A stretch of 64,000 bases of DNA from Clytia hemisphaerica (taxonomy: Eukaryota > Cnidaria > Hydrozoa > Leptothecata > Clytiidae), in NCBI GenBank assembly GCA_902728285.1, contig CACVBU010000795.1:186001-250000 (forward strand), read 5' to 3'. The position numbers and the translations under genes were made by a program. The notes below the pieces were generated by a model. That model did not search any database. It was not told the origin of the DNA and saw nothing but the letters and a program-made list of their open reading frames with translations. Positions 1 through 42,951 of the stretch are shown one piece after another; the stretch's first letter is position 1, and the number at the start of each line of letters is the position of its first letter.

Positions 1-960
1 TTTCGACTATGATCAGAGCCGTTAAATGCTAAGTTTTGACATACACATGCAAACATTTCTACTTGTACGCGATGTAAATTTAATCTTTGCTCAAAATCAT
101 CCCATATTAGCATAACGTAACGATAAAATTTATTTGTGACAGTGATCGTTTTGGGGGACCGTTCTTTGAATTGCTTGCTCTCAACTCTGACTTTTATTTT
201 TTAAATCCTTTTTTTTATCACATTTCTTTCTTTATTTGGTTCCTACCTCTTGGCAGTATAATCTAGTGGTTTTTTTTGCGGGCTAGGAGGCTTTTATATT
301 TGTTCCTGTAACATCTTATAAATTAAAATTAAAGAAAAACTTTTAGTCTTACCATAGACGTAATAAGAGTTAGATGGAGTAACGTTTTAAAACTTTCTTG
401 TATATAGTTGAAAGATTGGTATTTGTAAATGTGTAAAAATTAATAAAATTTGCCGAGGATTCCCTGAGCAGCGAACATTTCAAATTCGATGTTTTGTGTT
501 TATTCTCGCAAAGGTTTTCTTATGTTTAATCAACAAAACTGTCATCACACAATGAACAAATAAAAATATAGCATGATTTTATTCAAATTCTCTCCGACTT
601 AAGTATTCCCATAAGTGAAAGCAAAATTAATAGCTTTCTCCCAAAGCAATAGTTTGCTATCAATGATACAATACAATAGAATAGTATAAGTGGTATCTCC
701 ATCTATATTTTTATTACCTCAATGGTCTTACTAAGGAGGAGGTTCAATTTAGTATGAAAGCAAAAGAATCATGTAGACCAGCATTCGCATATTTAGCTCT
801 AATCCTTGGAAAACCTACGTCATTGTTAAGAATATTTACATATTTTCAAATGAGATAGTTGTTGGTAATGCAATTTTGAAGTTGCTGGGTTGATATTTGG
901 TTGCCTTGTTGCTTTCATAGGTTCTGTAAACAAAAACACATCATGTCAAAAGGATTTCCA
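1..960. other. AT-rich non-coding stretch
   Basis: No open frame with protein-like content, RNA gene or recognisable repeat was found here. Confidence 0.5.
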
Positions 961-1115
961 ATAGACGATATCGGCTATCCAAATTCTCCCTGAATGATTA
1001 CCCATGATGCATTGCGCAAAAAATTCACGGAAAGTCAATATCGTCCGTGAACTTTTTTGCGCAATGCATCATGGGTAATCATTCGGGGAGAATTCGGAAA
1101 GCCGATATCGTCTAT
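961..1115. repeat. Palindromic MITE-like element
   Basis: Two inverted arms of about 70 bases (starting ATAGACGATATCGGC and ending with its complement) flank a loop of about 12 bases. The arms share TTACCCATGATGCATTGCGC. There is no coding capacity. It is probably a small foldback DNA element, and no clear target duplication was seen. Confidence 0.75.
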
Positions 1116-2205
1116 TCACTTGAATCACTCAAAAAGCTAGAAAAGTGAACATGAAACTTGAAAAATTTTATGGTACAAGTAAGTTTGGATTTTCTCTTAC
1201 TCGAACATATTATTTTTCTCAAAAATTGAGTCCCAGAGATTTTCAGGATTCTTCTTTGCAAGATTTGTCACATACATGCTACTGGAAAGTTTTGAAAATT
1301 GATTGAGAATGAGCGTCAGAGCTCCAAAAATTCAAAATAACATGAAAGTGCTGAAAGTCGTGATCTTGTGCAAAATTTCGAAATAAAGTCAATCAGATCA
1401 TTAATTTTAGCATGCCTTGTTAATAAGGTTAAAGATTTTTTTCTAGCCTTCGCCCATATCTCGTATGGGGAGCACTGGAATTGCAAGCCTACATTTTATC
1501 GACCTTTCAAAGCATTTTGTATACCTTTGAAAAGACACCCTTAACCCGTAGATACTATCAGTTGTTCTGCCTGCCCTCTCGTTGTGTTATTCAAGCTTGA
1601 AAAAGATGGCTCAGAAAGTTGAAAGTTCGAGCAAGAGTGGTTAACAATTTTGCTTCAAATTTTTTTGTTTTTTTGTTCGGTAAAAAAGGTCATTAAGAAG
1701 CAATTATCCTTTTGATTTGATTTTGTCGCTAACGCTTAATCGATTGGGCGTCATTCATTCCACAGGTTGTCATATGGCTTGAGGCGTTTGAGAAGTGGTG
1801 TCTAAAAATAGTTTGTAGAAACTGAAGAAACAAGATTGGAAACAAAATGTAAGTTGCTATTAACTTTTGCTACATGCTAACCTACATTTTTTATCTGTTT
1901 TTATTGTTTATACTATGCTATAAGAGCTCATACTCACTGAAAAATTAAATAAAAGTATCATCCTCACTGGATTGTTTTCAGCAACAATCTTTACAATTAT
2001 CCATATTATTACATTTTTGACAAATCCTCATTTACATATAATTATTATGCGGTCAGGAGGATGGAAGCATTTAACATAGACGATGTTATCGTCCGATAAG
2101 AAGATTAGCGCGCGGGAAAATAAGGTGCGGGAGGTTAAAGCCGTTATGGCTGCAGAGGAAAGATGCCGCGGAAGTGATGGTGAAGTGAATTATACGGGAA
2201 CAGCT
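1116..2205. other. Non-coding stretch, nothing recognised
   Basis: AT-rich sequence with only short spurious frames. No supported feature. Confidence 0.45.
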
Positions 2206-2270
2206 GCCCCCGAAAAAACTCCCGTCTTCACGTTTGTTCCTCTTAGATGAAACTCGTCTTAGACTATATT
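2206..2270. repeat. Dispersed repeat, copy 1
   Basis: About 65 bases (containing GTCTTCACGTTTGTTCCTC and ATGAAACTCGTCTTAGAC) recur nearly unchanged at 58803-58866 in the same orientation. Family not recognised. Confidence 0.7.
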
Positions 2271-2280
2271 TAACACAAAG

Positions 2281-4689
2281 GGGGGGGGGGGCGTACGGGA
2301 CTTCCAAAAACCGATAAACCGCGCAAAAATAGCTCTTTCACCAATAAACCGACAAAATTTATCCTCTTCACCGACACCGACTTTTTACTCTTGCTTCAAA
2401 AAAGGTCTGTAGCTCTTAATAAAGTAGACTCCATGTATCCCCGAAATTTTTGTAGCAAAACTAACCCATAATCCCCAATGCATGCTGGCAGGAATTCAAA
2501 TTGTTGTTTAGGAGGTAGCAGGAGGCGCAACCATGGTTTGCGCGGACGGAAAATTTTTCAGTTTTCTAGCTTTCGTTAGGCTAAAAACGCCCTTTTTAGA
2601 CACTTTTTTCCGAAAATAAGCTGGCTTAGTGAATCAATACTATTCAATACGGGTTTCTGCATTTATTATGTTGGTTGCCCTCGATGGAGAAAACTTTTGT
2701 ATTTTCTCAACCCTCCATGCGAGCGAAGTGAGCGAGAAAAAAATTGATGGACTTATTTGTGCCGAGATTTTGTGCAAGTTACTTTTGTCCACGATTTTAA
2801 ACTCAAAAATTATATATAATCTCTAAAATCGTGTTTGAAAAAGCATCTTATGAGGCCCTAGAAGTATTACTGGACTGGACTATTTTATTTTCTGCTGGTC
2901 ATATATACACAGTAGAGTGATGGGTAGGTCAAGGGTGGGGAGGCAAAAGTAGAATTTTAGCTGAAGGCATAGGCAAATTCTGGCGCCCCCTTTTTGGTCA
3001 CATTAGTATACAAAAATTTGTTTAACTTGAACTTTTGGTCATTTTAGAAACATTTAGGAAATGAGAGCGAAGCGAGTAAGAAAAATTTGCGACATTGTTT
3101 ATCGAGATGAATTGCGTAAAGTCAATTAGAGTATAACTAGACGGTTCCCGTCGTCGCAAACGCCGGTTAACTGTTTTGCTTGCACATCAAAAGCCTTTAA
3201 AATACTCTGATGTGGGTTAATGCCTGACATCGTTTTGGCTTAGAATGCCGAATACAATAATAAAAATTATACTTCTAAATTTTCTACATTAGTCAAAATT
3301 TTGTGTCTGTAAGCCTCGATGATATGTCTTTTTGAGATAACGGAAGTTTTTGTTCAATGAAATGCCATAGTGACCCTGTCAAAATTATGGAGGGTACCCA
3401 TCGTTGCTTCTAGGAAAGAAAAAGCCTTAGTTGTGAAGGAGAGGCTCGCGCTTTGCGGTTGAGCGCTAAAGGTTTTCCCGTTTGTTGGCTTCACACGCGG
3501 ACAGCTTAAGACCGGCGCATATGCAATGCAACACACATTGAAACCTTTTTAAATAATGTTAGACGAAGTTTAATTATCAAACAACAATGTTGGATTTTGT
3601 TGCGTGTGTTGATATAAAATAATTCGAAATCGTGCAACAAAAATGCCACACCTTTTTATTTGAAACTTTGTGACGTCGCAGTACTTTTTCATGAAATTGA
3701 CGTCAGAACTTTTTTCGTTTACAAATAGCAGTGTAGAGTCTTCTCTAATCCGAGTTTTCTACGCTTGTCAAACTTAGCGCGAGAATTTTTGTATCAAAAG
3801 TGGATAGGTTTTCCAGCCGCGGCGTTCAAATTTTAGAAATCTTAACATATGTCACTGGGCTAGCGTTACAGACATTTTTCATAAACTCATTTAGTATAGT
3901 AAGATGATACTGAAATGCGAGCGAAGCAAGCACAAAATTTTCGACTAGAAAAGGAACAAAATAAAACCACGTTAAATTATTTTAATAACTTTATAGAATT
4001 ATAAAAACTTTAAAATTAGGCATATAATATATGACAAATCTTATGAAAAATTCCACATACGATCCTTTAGGAACTATTATTGGTTATGCCTATTCTAAAA
4101 AATTCAATGCAAAAAGTTGACTCTGTTTGACGCGAGCGAAGGGAGGGAAAAATCTTTCCAAAATAGAGCTTAAATTTGAGCAAAAGTTTAGTAAAAGGGC
4201 GCCTTAAAGGGAAAGGGGCGCTAAAGTTACATACTGAAGAGCAAATACGAAAGAAAACTTCCTTCTTTTGGCGCCCCTTCAAAAAGCCTCCACTGGGAGG
4301 GGGGGCACACCACGCTACTGTATGTAAACAATTTTTTCCATCAGAGCTTTTACTAATGGGCTATTGCTGAACATATGTTATTTAACTAGGTCATTCCTGG
4401 TGTTTTCTGCGAGCGAAGCGAGCAAAGAAAATTTTACTTCTTGATTTTTGGTTATTTATGCACAAGGATAATCAATTCTCAGTAACCGACGTATGTGATA
4501 ATCACCGAAAAACCGCTATTTTTTTATTTTTTCACCGATAAACCGAACAAAAGCAGCTCAATCACCGACACCGTGATGTTTTCCCTTCACCGATAAACCG
4601 ACATATTTCGAGCTCTTCACCGATAAACCGGCAAAAAAAGGGCCAAAACCGACAAACCGCGCAAAACCACTTTCCCGTACGCCCCCATC
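2281..4689. mobile_element. Non-autonomous DNA element, hAT-like
   Basis: The ends are inverted around GGCGTACGGGA: a G-run followed by this at about 2287, and TCCCGTACGCCCCC at about 4673-4686. The 8-base sequence ACACAAAG lies immediately outside both ends (2273-2280 and 4690-4697), which fits an 8-bp target duplication as made by hAT transposases. Inside are at least five copies of a GCGAGCGAAGCGAGC-like motif (near 2717, 3064, 3917, 4128, 4408) and ACCGATAAACCG motifs at both ends. No transposase frame is present. The inverted ends are short, so class assignment is tentative. Confidence 0.5.
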
Positions 4690-4715
4690 ACACAAAGCGC
4701 TATAATATGCGAAAC

Positions 4716-6003
4716 ACACCTTTTCGACCGTAGTCGCGAGGTCAGGCGCGTGCCACTTCACTATTTAAGTTACCACCCTAAACTCGATTACCAGTGGATA
4801 CCCCTTAAAACCCACAATAAAAAGTGGTACCCTCTATCTCATTGTTTAGTTGGAGTGTAAGGTTGAAACTTTTTGTGTTGAAAGTACGTTGTCTATGATT
4901 GTCTTCCCTAGCAGTGATGTTTTGTAGAAAACAGTTTTCAGTTTTTCACGAGGAAGTGAAAAAGTGCAGTTTTAGCTATTTACCCCTTAAAACCTACAAA
5001 ATGGTTTTTCTCGAATAACTTTTTACAAAAAAGTTCTTTTGACTTGAAATTTTGAACAGTGATTCACTGTAAAGTTACTAATGTTATGAATGTACCATTA
5101 GTACCTAAATGATCTCAAAAATATGTGTTAAAATCAAAATACCCCTTAAAACCTACAAAAATAAGGCTAAAAACCACAAAGTCCGACCCTTGCTAACGGG
5201 ATACTCAAGCTGATGGATACAAATTTGGTGTTGCTCGTGATTCAATGGTTCAAAGACTTGCTAGAATTCATTCCCACAACAATATTTTCATTTTTCAGGA
5301 TTTCATGCCCATAATGCAATTGTGTGTGGTTTTTTCGTCAAAAACGGCTACGAAAGGCCAAAACCTTCATTCGCTTCATTTTTGACCTATGGTTCTAATG
5401 TTTTTTAAATCTCCATCAAAATTTGACATTTTGGTATGCACATGACCAGGTTTTTGAGAAAGTCGATTTTCAGATTTTTGATCATCACCATAAAAGTGCT
5501 TTAAAGTAGAATTTTAAGGGCCTGTCATTTTCGTTGGGGTCTATTCACGAAGATGAAAATGATTTTTTAATACCTACCATAAGTATAGGTATCTAAAAAG
5601 TATAGGTTTTGTGACCTTAAATTCAATTGTGTAATTTCTAGGTCCAAAAAACCTGATTTTTTGAAGGGATTTTTGATAAAATATTGAATAACTTCGAATT
5701 TTAAGATACTTTAGCATCTTTAAAATCCTTAAAATTTGGTATTTTATGAAAGAACATTTATAAGAGGTTGTAAAAAAGTGAAACATACCACATAAAATTA
5801 AATCTGGTAGTTATGAAAGCCAAAAATGCAACATTGTGGGTTTTAAGGGGTATGTGGTTTTAAGGGGTATCCACTGGTAAATCCTTTTTTTACACTTTTT
5901 TCTATTGTCTTTTTAGGCCCGAAAAAAAAGCTGGGTGGTTTTAGGGTGATAAAACGGACAAAAAAATGCCCGCGCGGCAATTGGTGGCTACGGTCGAAAA
6001 GGT
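4716..6003. mobile_element. MITE family CTTTTCGACCGTAG (interrupted copy)
   Basis: Inverted ends ACACCTTTTCGACCGTAG and CTACGGTCGAAAAGGT match the intact 189-bp copy at 42763-42951, as does the inner part (CCCGCGCGGCAATTGGTGG). Here the element is split by a second element at 4788-5880. Confidence 0.75.
4788..5880. mobile_element. 1.1-kb element nested inside a MITE
   Basis: Terminal inverted repeat TTACCAGTGGATACCCCTTA begins at 4788 and its complement ends at 5880. The motif TACCCCTTAAAACC is repeated inside (about 4800, 4980, 5140) and inverted near 5840. No reading frame of note. Comparison with the uninterrupted host copy at 42763 shows that this piece is the insertion. Confidence 0.7.
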
Positions 6004-6551
6004 TGTATATTGTCTCACAGTTGAAATGTACTCTAAGCGCAACAATTCTTGGACTTTTTTCTAGCCCCATCGGGCTTTGAACTCGTGGGTGTATCTCTTT
6101 CACCGATTAGGTTGCACATAGAGGATATTCTCTTATCAAATCTCAAATTTAAAATGAATGAATCAATGATACTTCAACTTTTCACAACTTACTTCGTGGT
6201 TAAAACATTCAAAAGAGACAAAACGCGTGATAAAATAAAAGATAAGCGATAGCACTTCTCGCAGTTCTCCTAAAGTTTTGATATCTAATTCATTATCTTT
6301 TTATTTATTTCTAACAAGTATTAGTAGAGGTAGAAAGATAATGAGATTTGTTTTGCATGTTTTGTAGGATTATATACTGTTAGGAAAACTGATTTCGTGG
6401 CGTGTGCTTTGTAACCTTTTCTATATTAACCTAATGCTTGTAAAAAAAGAACTAAAAGACAGGGAAAGGGTTACTCAAGTTTTTGAAAATATCTAGCATG
6501 TTTTAAGCTATATGTGCTGCCTGGTGATGGTCTTTTCTTCGACCTCGTCCT
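6004..6551. other. Upstream region of ABCC gene A
   Basis: AT-rich, no repeat recognised. It should contain the promoter and 5' UTR of the downstream transporter gene, but no TATA box or first-exon boundary could be assigned. Confidence 0.35.
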
Positions 6552-21580
<15,029 letters not shown>

Positions 21581-21895
21581 CCCAATCAATTGATTTTGGT
21601 TTAATGGCAGGTATTTTCTTCATATACATATTTTTTTTTTTTTTTCAATTATTATTGACTTTTTATTTTCAAAATATTTTATTATATGAATTTGAACTAA
21701 AATCTATGCATAACACTTGTTTAATTGTATTTAAAGGTGATATATAACATATAAAATCAAAATGTTACTTGATTTCTCAAACAAAAAGATGACAATTTAA
21801 GTTATGTAAGGCGCATGCGCAACTTGGTCATCATTTTATGCGGAAACGCCCGAAATTATGCGGGAGTCGCCACCAAAACCTTTTCATTAGAATAT

Positions 21896-21901
21896 AATAA
21901 A
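21896..21901 (+). terminator. Candidate poly-A signal of gene A
   Basis: AATAAA about 316 bases after the gene A stop codon and just before the MITE at 21944. It is the first such hexamer seen downstream of the stop; usage not shown. Confidence 0.4.
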
Positions 21902-21943
21902 TGTTCATGAATTTTGGTCTTTTTGTGGTTGTTTTACATTAGA

Positions 21944-22653
21944 ACACCCCCTTCTCACAGACCCACTGGGACTCCTTCCCACTGGAAAAATTGGCCAAAA
22001 TATCGTCCCCAGTGGAAAATTATCCCCCAACTTTTTTTTCCACTGAAAATAATGAAATAAAACAATTTTTCCCATTCCCACTTAGTGTGGTTGTGTTACA
22101 AAAATACAGGCTGCTTTGTAGGAAAAAGATAATCGAAATAATTCACGCAGAAGATGAAATTTATGGTCAATTTTAGACCAAAATGTGGCGACAAGTGGAA
22201 CTTTCGCATGAAATATCTTGAGTTAGGTAATGAAATCGGCTATACCCGTTTAAAAGTCTTCTATATACTTTTTCGAGAGCTTTCGAATGGTATACATGAT
22301 ATTGTCTGAAAATGAGTTTCAAAGTTTCAAAAAGTTTTGCCCTTAGGGTTTTGCCTGGGGAAAAAGGAAATTGCCCAAAAAAGGGATGTTCCACCAGTGG
22401 GATTTTAGGGGATTTTTTCCTGAGGTATAAGCATCCTATAGAGAAGGTCTGGAGAAAGTTTCAGCTGTATATTATTTTTTTCCTGTAAATTATGCTAAAC
22501 GACCCCACTAACTGAATTTTCTGACTTGAGAACAATAGAATTTAAATCTCCAGCCATAAAATATGTGGGAATGTCTATCTCCATCGTGTTTCAGTTCGTT
22601 ATTTTTACCTCCACTGGCTGAAAAATCCTACCGGGTCTGTGAGAAGGGGGTAT
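21944..22653. mobile_element. MITE family CTTCTCACAGACCC, copy with target duplication
   Basis: Ends ACACCCCCTTCTCACAGACC and GGTCTGTGAGAAGGGGG. The 6-base ATTAGA lies directly outside both ends (21938-21943, 22654-22659). The interior has CCACTGGAAAA blocks and no real frame. Same family: 39438, 60604, 61276, 63116; the CTGTCTCACAG subfamily is at 27114, 43531, 44897 and 63367. Confidence 0.8.
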
Positions 22654-22659
22654 ATTAGA

Positions 22660-23950
22660 CATATGTAACAATTAAATGATCATGTCATGCGAGGGTTGGT
22701 ATGGCTTATGCCTAATTTTCGGCCTTGAATCTGAGCCATGTTAAACGGTTTTCAACGATAAAAGTGTTTTGATCATATTCTGATGTGAATTTGACACCAT
22801 TTTTATCGTCAAAGAACTAGATTTCTCCAAATTGAAAAGTGTGAAGTGAAAATATCAAAAGAAAATATGAAATGAAAATATCTACATATTTATTTAAGAT
22901 CAGAAATATTTAAGGTTGAACTTTTTTTAAATTGTTATTCTTATTAGAAATAGCGTGAGTCGAATGCTTTATCTCGTGAGAACTTTTTGCATTTTATTCA
23001 TATTTCCAAGTCTCCAATGGAAATCACCACGACCTTGATCATATAGTTGTTGACATTGAACTTCAAATGTTATTAGATATACAAAACTATGGGGACGGGG
23101 GTAAGCGAGATTTGAAGTTAGTTTTTGGACTAAGATTTTGAAGATTCATGGATGTTAGATAGACTCTGTGTGACTCAGCTGGAAACAAATGTCACTATCA
23201 GAATATGGAAGAAGGCGATCAGTGCCTAGCGTGTACCACCCTACCCCGCCCACGGGCGTTTTTTGTATTTTGAAAAAAACTTGCCGTGTGTCGAACTTCG
23301 CGTTATCTTTTCAATTAGCGAAGAAGAGTTTGGTACATGCTAATCAGTGCCGTATGAATAATTTTTTACCTCGTGAAACATCGTGGTTACAAAAGTTTAG
23401 TTGCTAGGTTAAGAAAATTGAGGAAAGAATTCTGTATCTAGAGCACGTTTCAACCCTATCATCAAACAATTATTTTCATCAATTAAAGTTCAAATTATGC
23501 TTCATTTAAATTAATCATGGTTACGCAATTAAATTTTACCATCTTGCTTGTAATCACTGGGCATAGATACCTCAAAGTCTCAGATTGTTGTTTTTGTGTT
23601 TTGTTTGTCAGCTTTGGAGTCTTCCTACTTCGTTGTAGGCAATACTGATAGAGAGTTTGCTGCTTCGAAATTTCCATACACTATTAAAATAAGTATATAA
23701 TTAATGCTTGTAAAATAACCGCATGCAACCGCTGAATGGGATAATTTGAAATTGCAGTTTAACTTGAAATAGATTGATTACCATTTTCCGGTATTTGCTT
23801 CATTATACACCCCTGACGGTAAAGGTCAGAAATCTCCGGTGCGATAGTCGTGATTTCATGTTTTTGTTACAATGCAAGAAGAATAGCAGTAATTTGAAAT
23901 GTCACTTCTATATTAGTTACTGAAAACCATTCAGTTTCAGTTTAGTTTAG
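22660..23950. other. Intergenic region between ABCC genes A and B
   Basis: No repeat or gene was recognised apart from short spurious frames. The gene B promoter and any upstream exon should be here but were not identified. Confidence 0.4.
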
Positions 23951-23983
23951 AGCTTTCGATTGCCATACACATCACCAAAGGAC

Positions 23984-39153
<15,170 letters not shown>

Positions 39154-39437
39154 ATTCAATTTGCGAAAAACATTATTGGCTTTTTGGGCTACAGAACTCT
39201 ATTTAATGTTTAAGAAAGCTGACTGGCATGGCTCGATTTGATTTCGCGCCCAACATTTGGCTAGCTCGAACTGTAACATTTTATTTTGTGTTCGAAATCA
39301 CTTGCCTTCTTTGTTCGATGTGAGATTGATTTGCTTTCTTAGTAGATTCAGTAGGCTCAGAATACTGACCTGCTTAGTTCTCAATGATCTTGACTCATAT
39401 AAAAGACCTTTATTTGTTAAGTGGGTAATTCAATTAA

Positions 39438-39665
39438 ACACCCCCTTCTCACAGACCCGTTGATTTGATTTTATCAGCCAGTTGGGGTAACGGACCAAAA
39501 GTCGATGGGGATTGATATTCCTATGTTTTTTTATGGCTGGGGCCTTGAATTCCATTGTTTTCTAGCCAATAAATAGATTTATAGCCAAAAGTATCACAAT
39601 ATTATTTTCAGCAAGGACAAAAATTTGGGTATAATTTTCCACTGGGGACGATATTTTTACCAATT
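39438..39665. repeat. MITE family CTTCTCACAGACCC, right-truncated copy
   Basis: Starts ACACCCCCTTCTCACAGACC. The interior matches the copy at 61276-61581 (TTTTATCAGCCAGTTGGGGT, CCACTGGGGACGATATTTT), but the right terminus is missing. Confidence 0.7.
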
Positions 39666-39781
39666 TTTCGTTGTTGGGTTTGAGATATTTTCGGTATAAA
39701 TCTTCTTCATTTCGTTCTGGTTGCATTTTTAAAAATCCATATTTGTATAATACTGGAGAATGAAAACATATAATTTAGCAA

Positions 39782-39879
39782 CCCAGCTGGCACACAACGT
39801 TGTTTCAACGTTCATCTAACGTTATATGGACGTTATGAACGTTAGATAAACGTTGAAACAACGTTGTATGCCAGCTGGG
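39782..39879. repeat. 98-bp palindromic mini-element, CCCAGCTGGC family
   Basis: Near-perfect palindrome from CCCAGCTGGCACACAACGTT to its complement, with AACGTT repeated about every 12 bases. A second copy is at 62417-62513. Confidence 0.8.
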
Positions 39880-40086
39880 AATGTTTCTTACGTGTCTTAT
39901 GGGTTAATTCTTTTTTTTGTCAGTCTAAAAAATATTTCAATTCGGAAAAACTTTCCAATCACAACTTAGCAGTTATTAAAAGACCAAGACATGTCAGTGA
40001 CATCTAACATGAGCCGGTCTCCTCAGCTACAATATAATCTATAGGCCTTAAGACGGTTTTGCCAGTCTAGTTGATAGAAACGATGG

Positions 40087-40330
40087 ATTTTTATATAAGA
40101 ACAAACTATATAAGAACAAAAGGCTTCGATGGCCAAATTATCAAGAACAAGTTAAGAACATTTAAGGCTTTTTGGATTCTAAATTACCCGATTTCTTTGG
40201 ATAATGGACAAAAATACCTCAAAAAAAAATGGTGAAAATAAGAAAATGTTAAGAATATTTTTAGGCTTAAAACTAAAAGAGTTAAGAACATCCGAAGGCT
40301 AAGTTTGGATATTCTTCTAAAGAAACGTGT
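40087..40330. repeat. MITE, TAAGAACAT family, copy 5
   Basis: Same family as 17005-17238. Lies outside the transporter genes. Confidence 0.7.
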
Positions 40331-41166
40331 AATCCCTGGAATCCATCAGGAAACTTCCTTGGGAGTTTCACCATTTCTAGGGTATGTCAATCGGGTCATA
40401 CGTTATGTTAATTCCTTAGGCCTTGTATTCTTGTTAATTCCAGTATTCAATGATCGTACACGTTGGAGTTTTGTCACTTTTTCGTTTGGTGACGTAATTC
40501 TCGCTGTTTTTGGTTTGGTCCATCCTTTCCTGGCAACCCAGTAAGGTTAGAACGGTATCATGCAGGAAAAGTGAGCGTAAGAGTTTGGTAAGCGTAGGGA
40601 GAAAATTTTTTGGTGGCAGGGACTGAAATCTGCTAATCAGCACTCTGTCGCCAATTTTTGTTCGTTCTCATACGAAGATCCTTTCCTCTGACATGATTAA
40701 TTAACAGTCTATCCCATGCTCATCGATTATCGTTCTTAGATCATTTTTTTCGGCAAAGGGTCCTTTGTTATTTTTCTACGAATTAGCTTTACATCCAACA
40801 TTTGGCTTTTTTTCCTTCTCAGGGTCACGTAGACAGTCATGTCCTCCATATGAAAATATTGAATCAACAAATGATATTATCACTGTTTTCTGAAAGATAC
40901 TTTTTCATGGAAGCTAATATTTTGGCTCCTCCTCTCACTGCGAATATTTCGTTTTTTAATACCTTACAAGGCCAGTTTAATCAGTAATTTTATGATGTGT
41001 GATATTGCTTTTGAAATTCCAAAAATCTCGATGACGGGAAACAAATAACTTCTCAATCAAAGCAATCGATTTGCTTGGCAGAAAAGAAAAGCTGGAGATG
41101 AACTAATGCTAAAGATGCTCTTACCCTAGAAGCTAATATTTAGAAATTGGTACGGTAGTAGGAAAA
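40331..41166. other. Non-coding stretch, nothing recognised
   Basis: Only short spurious frames and no repeat structure found. Confidence 0.4.
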
Positions 41167-41889
41167 TGGGCCATTCCATTTTTTATCCATACAGGGGGTG
41201 GACGAACATTTCCAGAGGGTAATCCAAGAACAATTTCCAGGGGTGTTTTTTCATTATATTTCGCGAATTTTCGCGAATTTCACCTTTTTCGCGAAATATA
41301 ATCCCTCTCGAAAATTCTCAAACTCTCATCTGTCGCTAAATTTGCTAAATTTAATCCCCACGAAAATTAAGTTTTTTACGCTAAAAATTCATTCAGCTAA
41401 GAAATTCTCGTAAATGAGTCTCCATTACTCGAATCTCACTATAATTCGAATAAATTTTCATTCATCGTAGCCGTTCGAGTTATTGAGACTCTACAGTACA
41501 GACAAAATCTCGTAATCAAACTAACGAAAATCTGAAAATCTGAAAAAAGTTAAATTAAATCCTCGCAAAAATTTACATTCGAAGTTAGTCGCGAAAATAA
41601 GTCCCGCAAAAATTAAATTATTTCGCGAGGGAAGCTGTCTCGCGAAAATTAGTTGCCGCGAAAATTAATTCCCTTCAGGTAAAAAGTTATTCTAAAATTT
41701 TCAGGTGGTAAATTACTGATTTTAATTCATCCACCCTCACTTTAAGGTATGAAAAGATTTTTCCAAGGGTATTTTTAAAAATTTTGCCATTTTCCAGGGG
41801 GTATCCACACATTTTCAATAATTTTTTTTACTTGAAGAGGTTCGTCCACCCCCAACCCCCCCTGTATGGTTTTTTAATGGAACAGCCCA
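41167..41889. mobile_element. 0.7-kb element with long inverted ends
   Basis: Ends TGGGCCATTCC and GGAACAGCCCA. Inside them CCATACAGGGGGTGGACGAAC is matched by GTTCGTCCACCCCC and CCTGTATGG. The interior has many TTCGCGAA/TTCGCGAAAATTA motifs in both orientations. No coding frame. Confidence 0.7.
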
Positions 41890-42762
41890 ATTCACTTAGC
41901 ATGGTGCTCATCCCTTTTTTGCACGAGGTGGTTAAAACTTTTTGAGATTTCTAGAAACAGGGTGCCAAACAAAGTTTTTGAATTCCTCTAGAGGGATCTG
42001 AGAATAAAGACTATTTCCCTGGGGTTCACCCTATAGAATTATGCCAGAATTTCAATGAGCAGAAAACCTCGACTAATTTCTTGCGTTTCTATTTGCTAAA
42101 ATGGTCTATCTAAAAACAGGACTACCAGAAATTCCTTGAAGATGGCGTTCTATGAGATGTTTACTCGATTTTTTAGCAGTAGATCAAAAGAAAATTATTT
42201 GGATTCAAGCCCTTCACTCTATCCCAGTAACAAAAATTCTGACTACAGGCGTGCTTAGGTATAAACTTAAACTAACAAATACACTATAGGTTCAAAATGT
42301 TAGCATGTTTTCTTTCATCATTCGAATGGAATGTTTCATTCGTCATTTTCAAATTTCCTTCTTCATTCTTTGAAAATTCAAAGGCTCTATATGAAATTAG
42401 AAAGTGAAATCACAATATTCAAATCATTTATATTTTGCAATAGACCGGTTATCATTACAAAACAAACCGGTTATTCATCCGGTATTCCAACATGTCAACC
42501 ACATATTACTATTCAAAAAGCCGGTAATAGAAAATGATTGTCAAAAATTTCATTTATCAGCTTTTTTTGTTTCTTAGACTTTCAGTTTCAAAAGCTCAAT
42601 TCTAAATGCTCAGCATTAAGTCAAAAAGAGAAGGATGGAGGCATAGGGGACAGAATCTAAGAAAGAAAAGGTTTGGTACTTAAAGGTTTTGTTTTTAAAT
42701 AAAAGTGATAACGTTTGCTTACTCATCAATTTTAATTTACAAGCTTTTTCGCATTGGATACG
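41890..42762. other. Non-coding stretch
   Basis: No gene recognised. A short cluster of ACCGGTTAT/CCGGTATT motifs lies at 42440-42535. Confidence 0.35.
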
Positions 42763-42951
42763 ACACCTTTTCGACCGTAGTCGCGCGGCCAGGTGCGTTA
42801 TTTAACTATCCCCCTAAACTCGACCCAATCTTTTTTTGACACATTTTTCTATTGTCTATAGGTGCGAAAAAAGGACTGGGACAGTTTTAGTGGGATAAAG
42901 CGGACAAAAAAATGCCCGCGCGGCAATTGGTGGCTACGGTCGAAAAGGTGT
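42763..42951. repeat. MITE family CTTTTCGACCGTAG, intact copy
   Basis: 189 bp with ends ACACCTTTTCGACCGTAG and CTACGGTCGAAAAGGTGT. It serves as the uninterrupted reference for 4716-6003. Confidence 0.8.
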
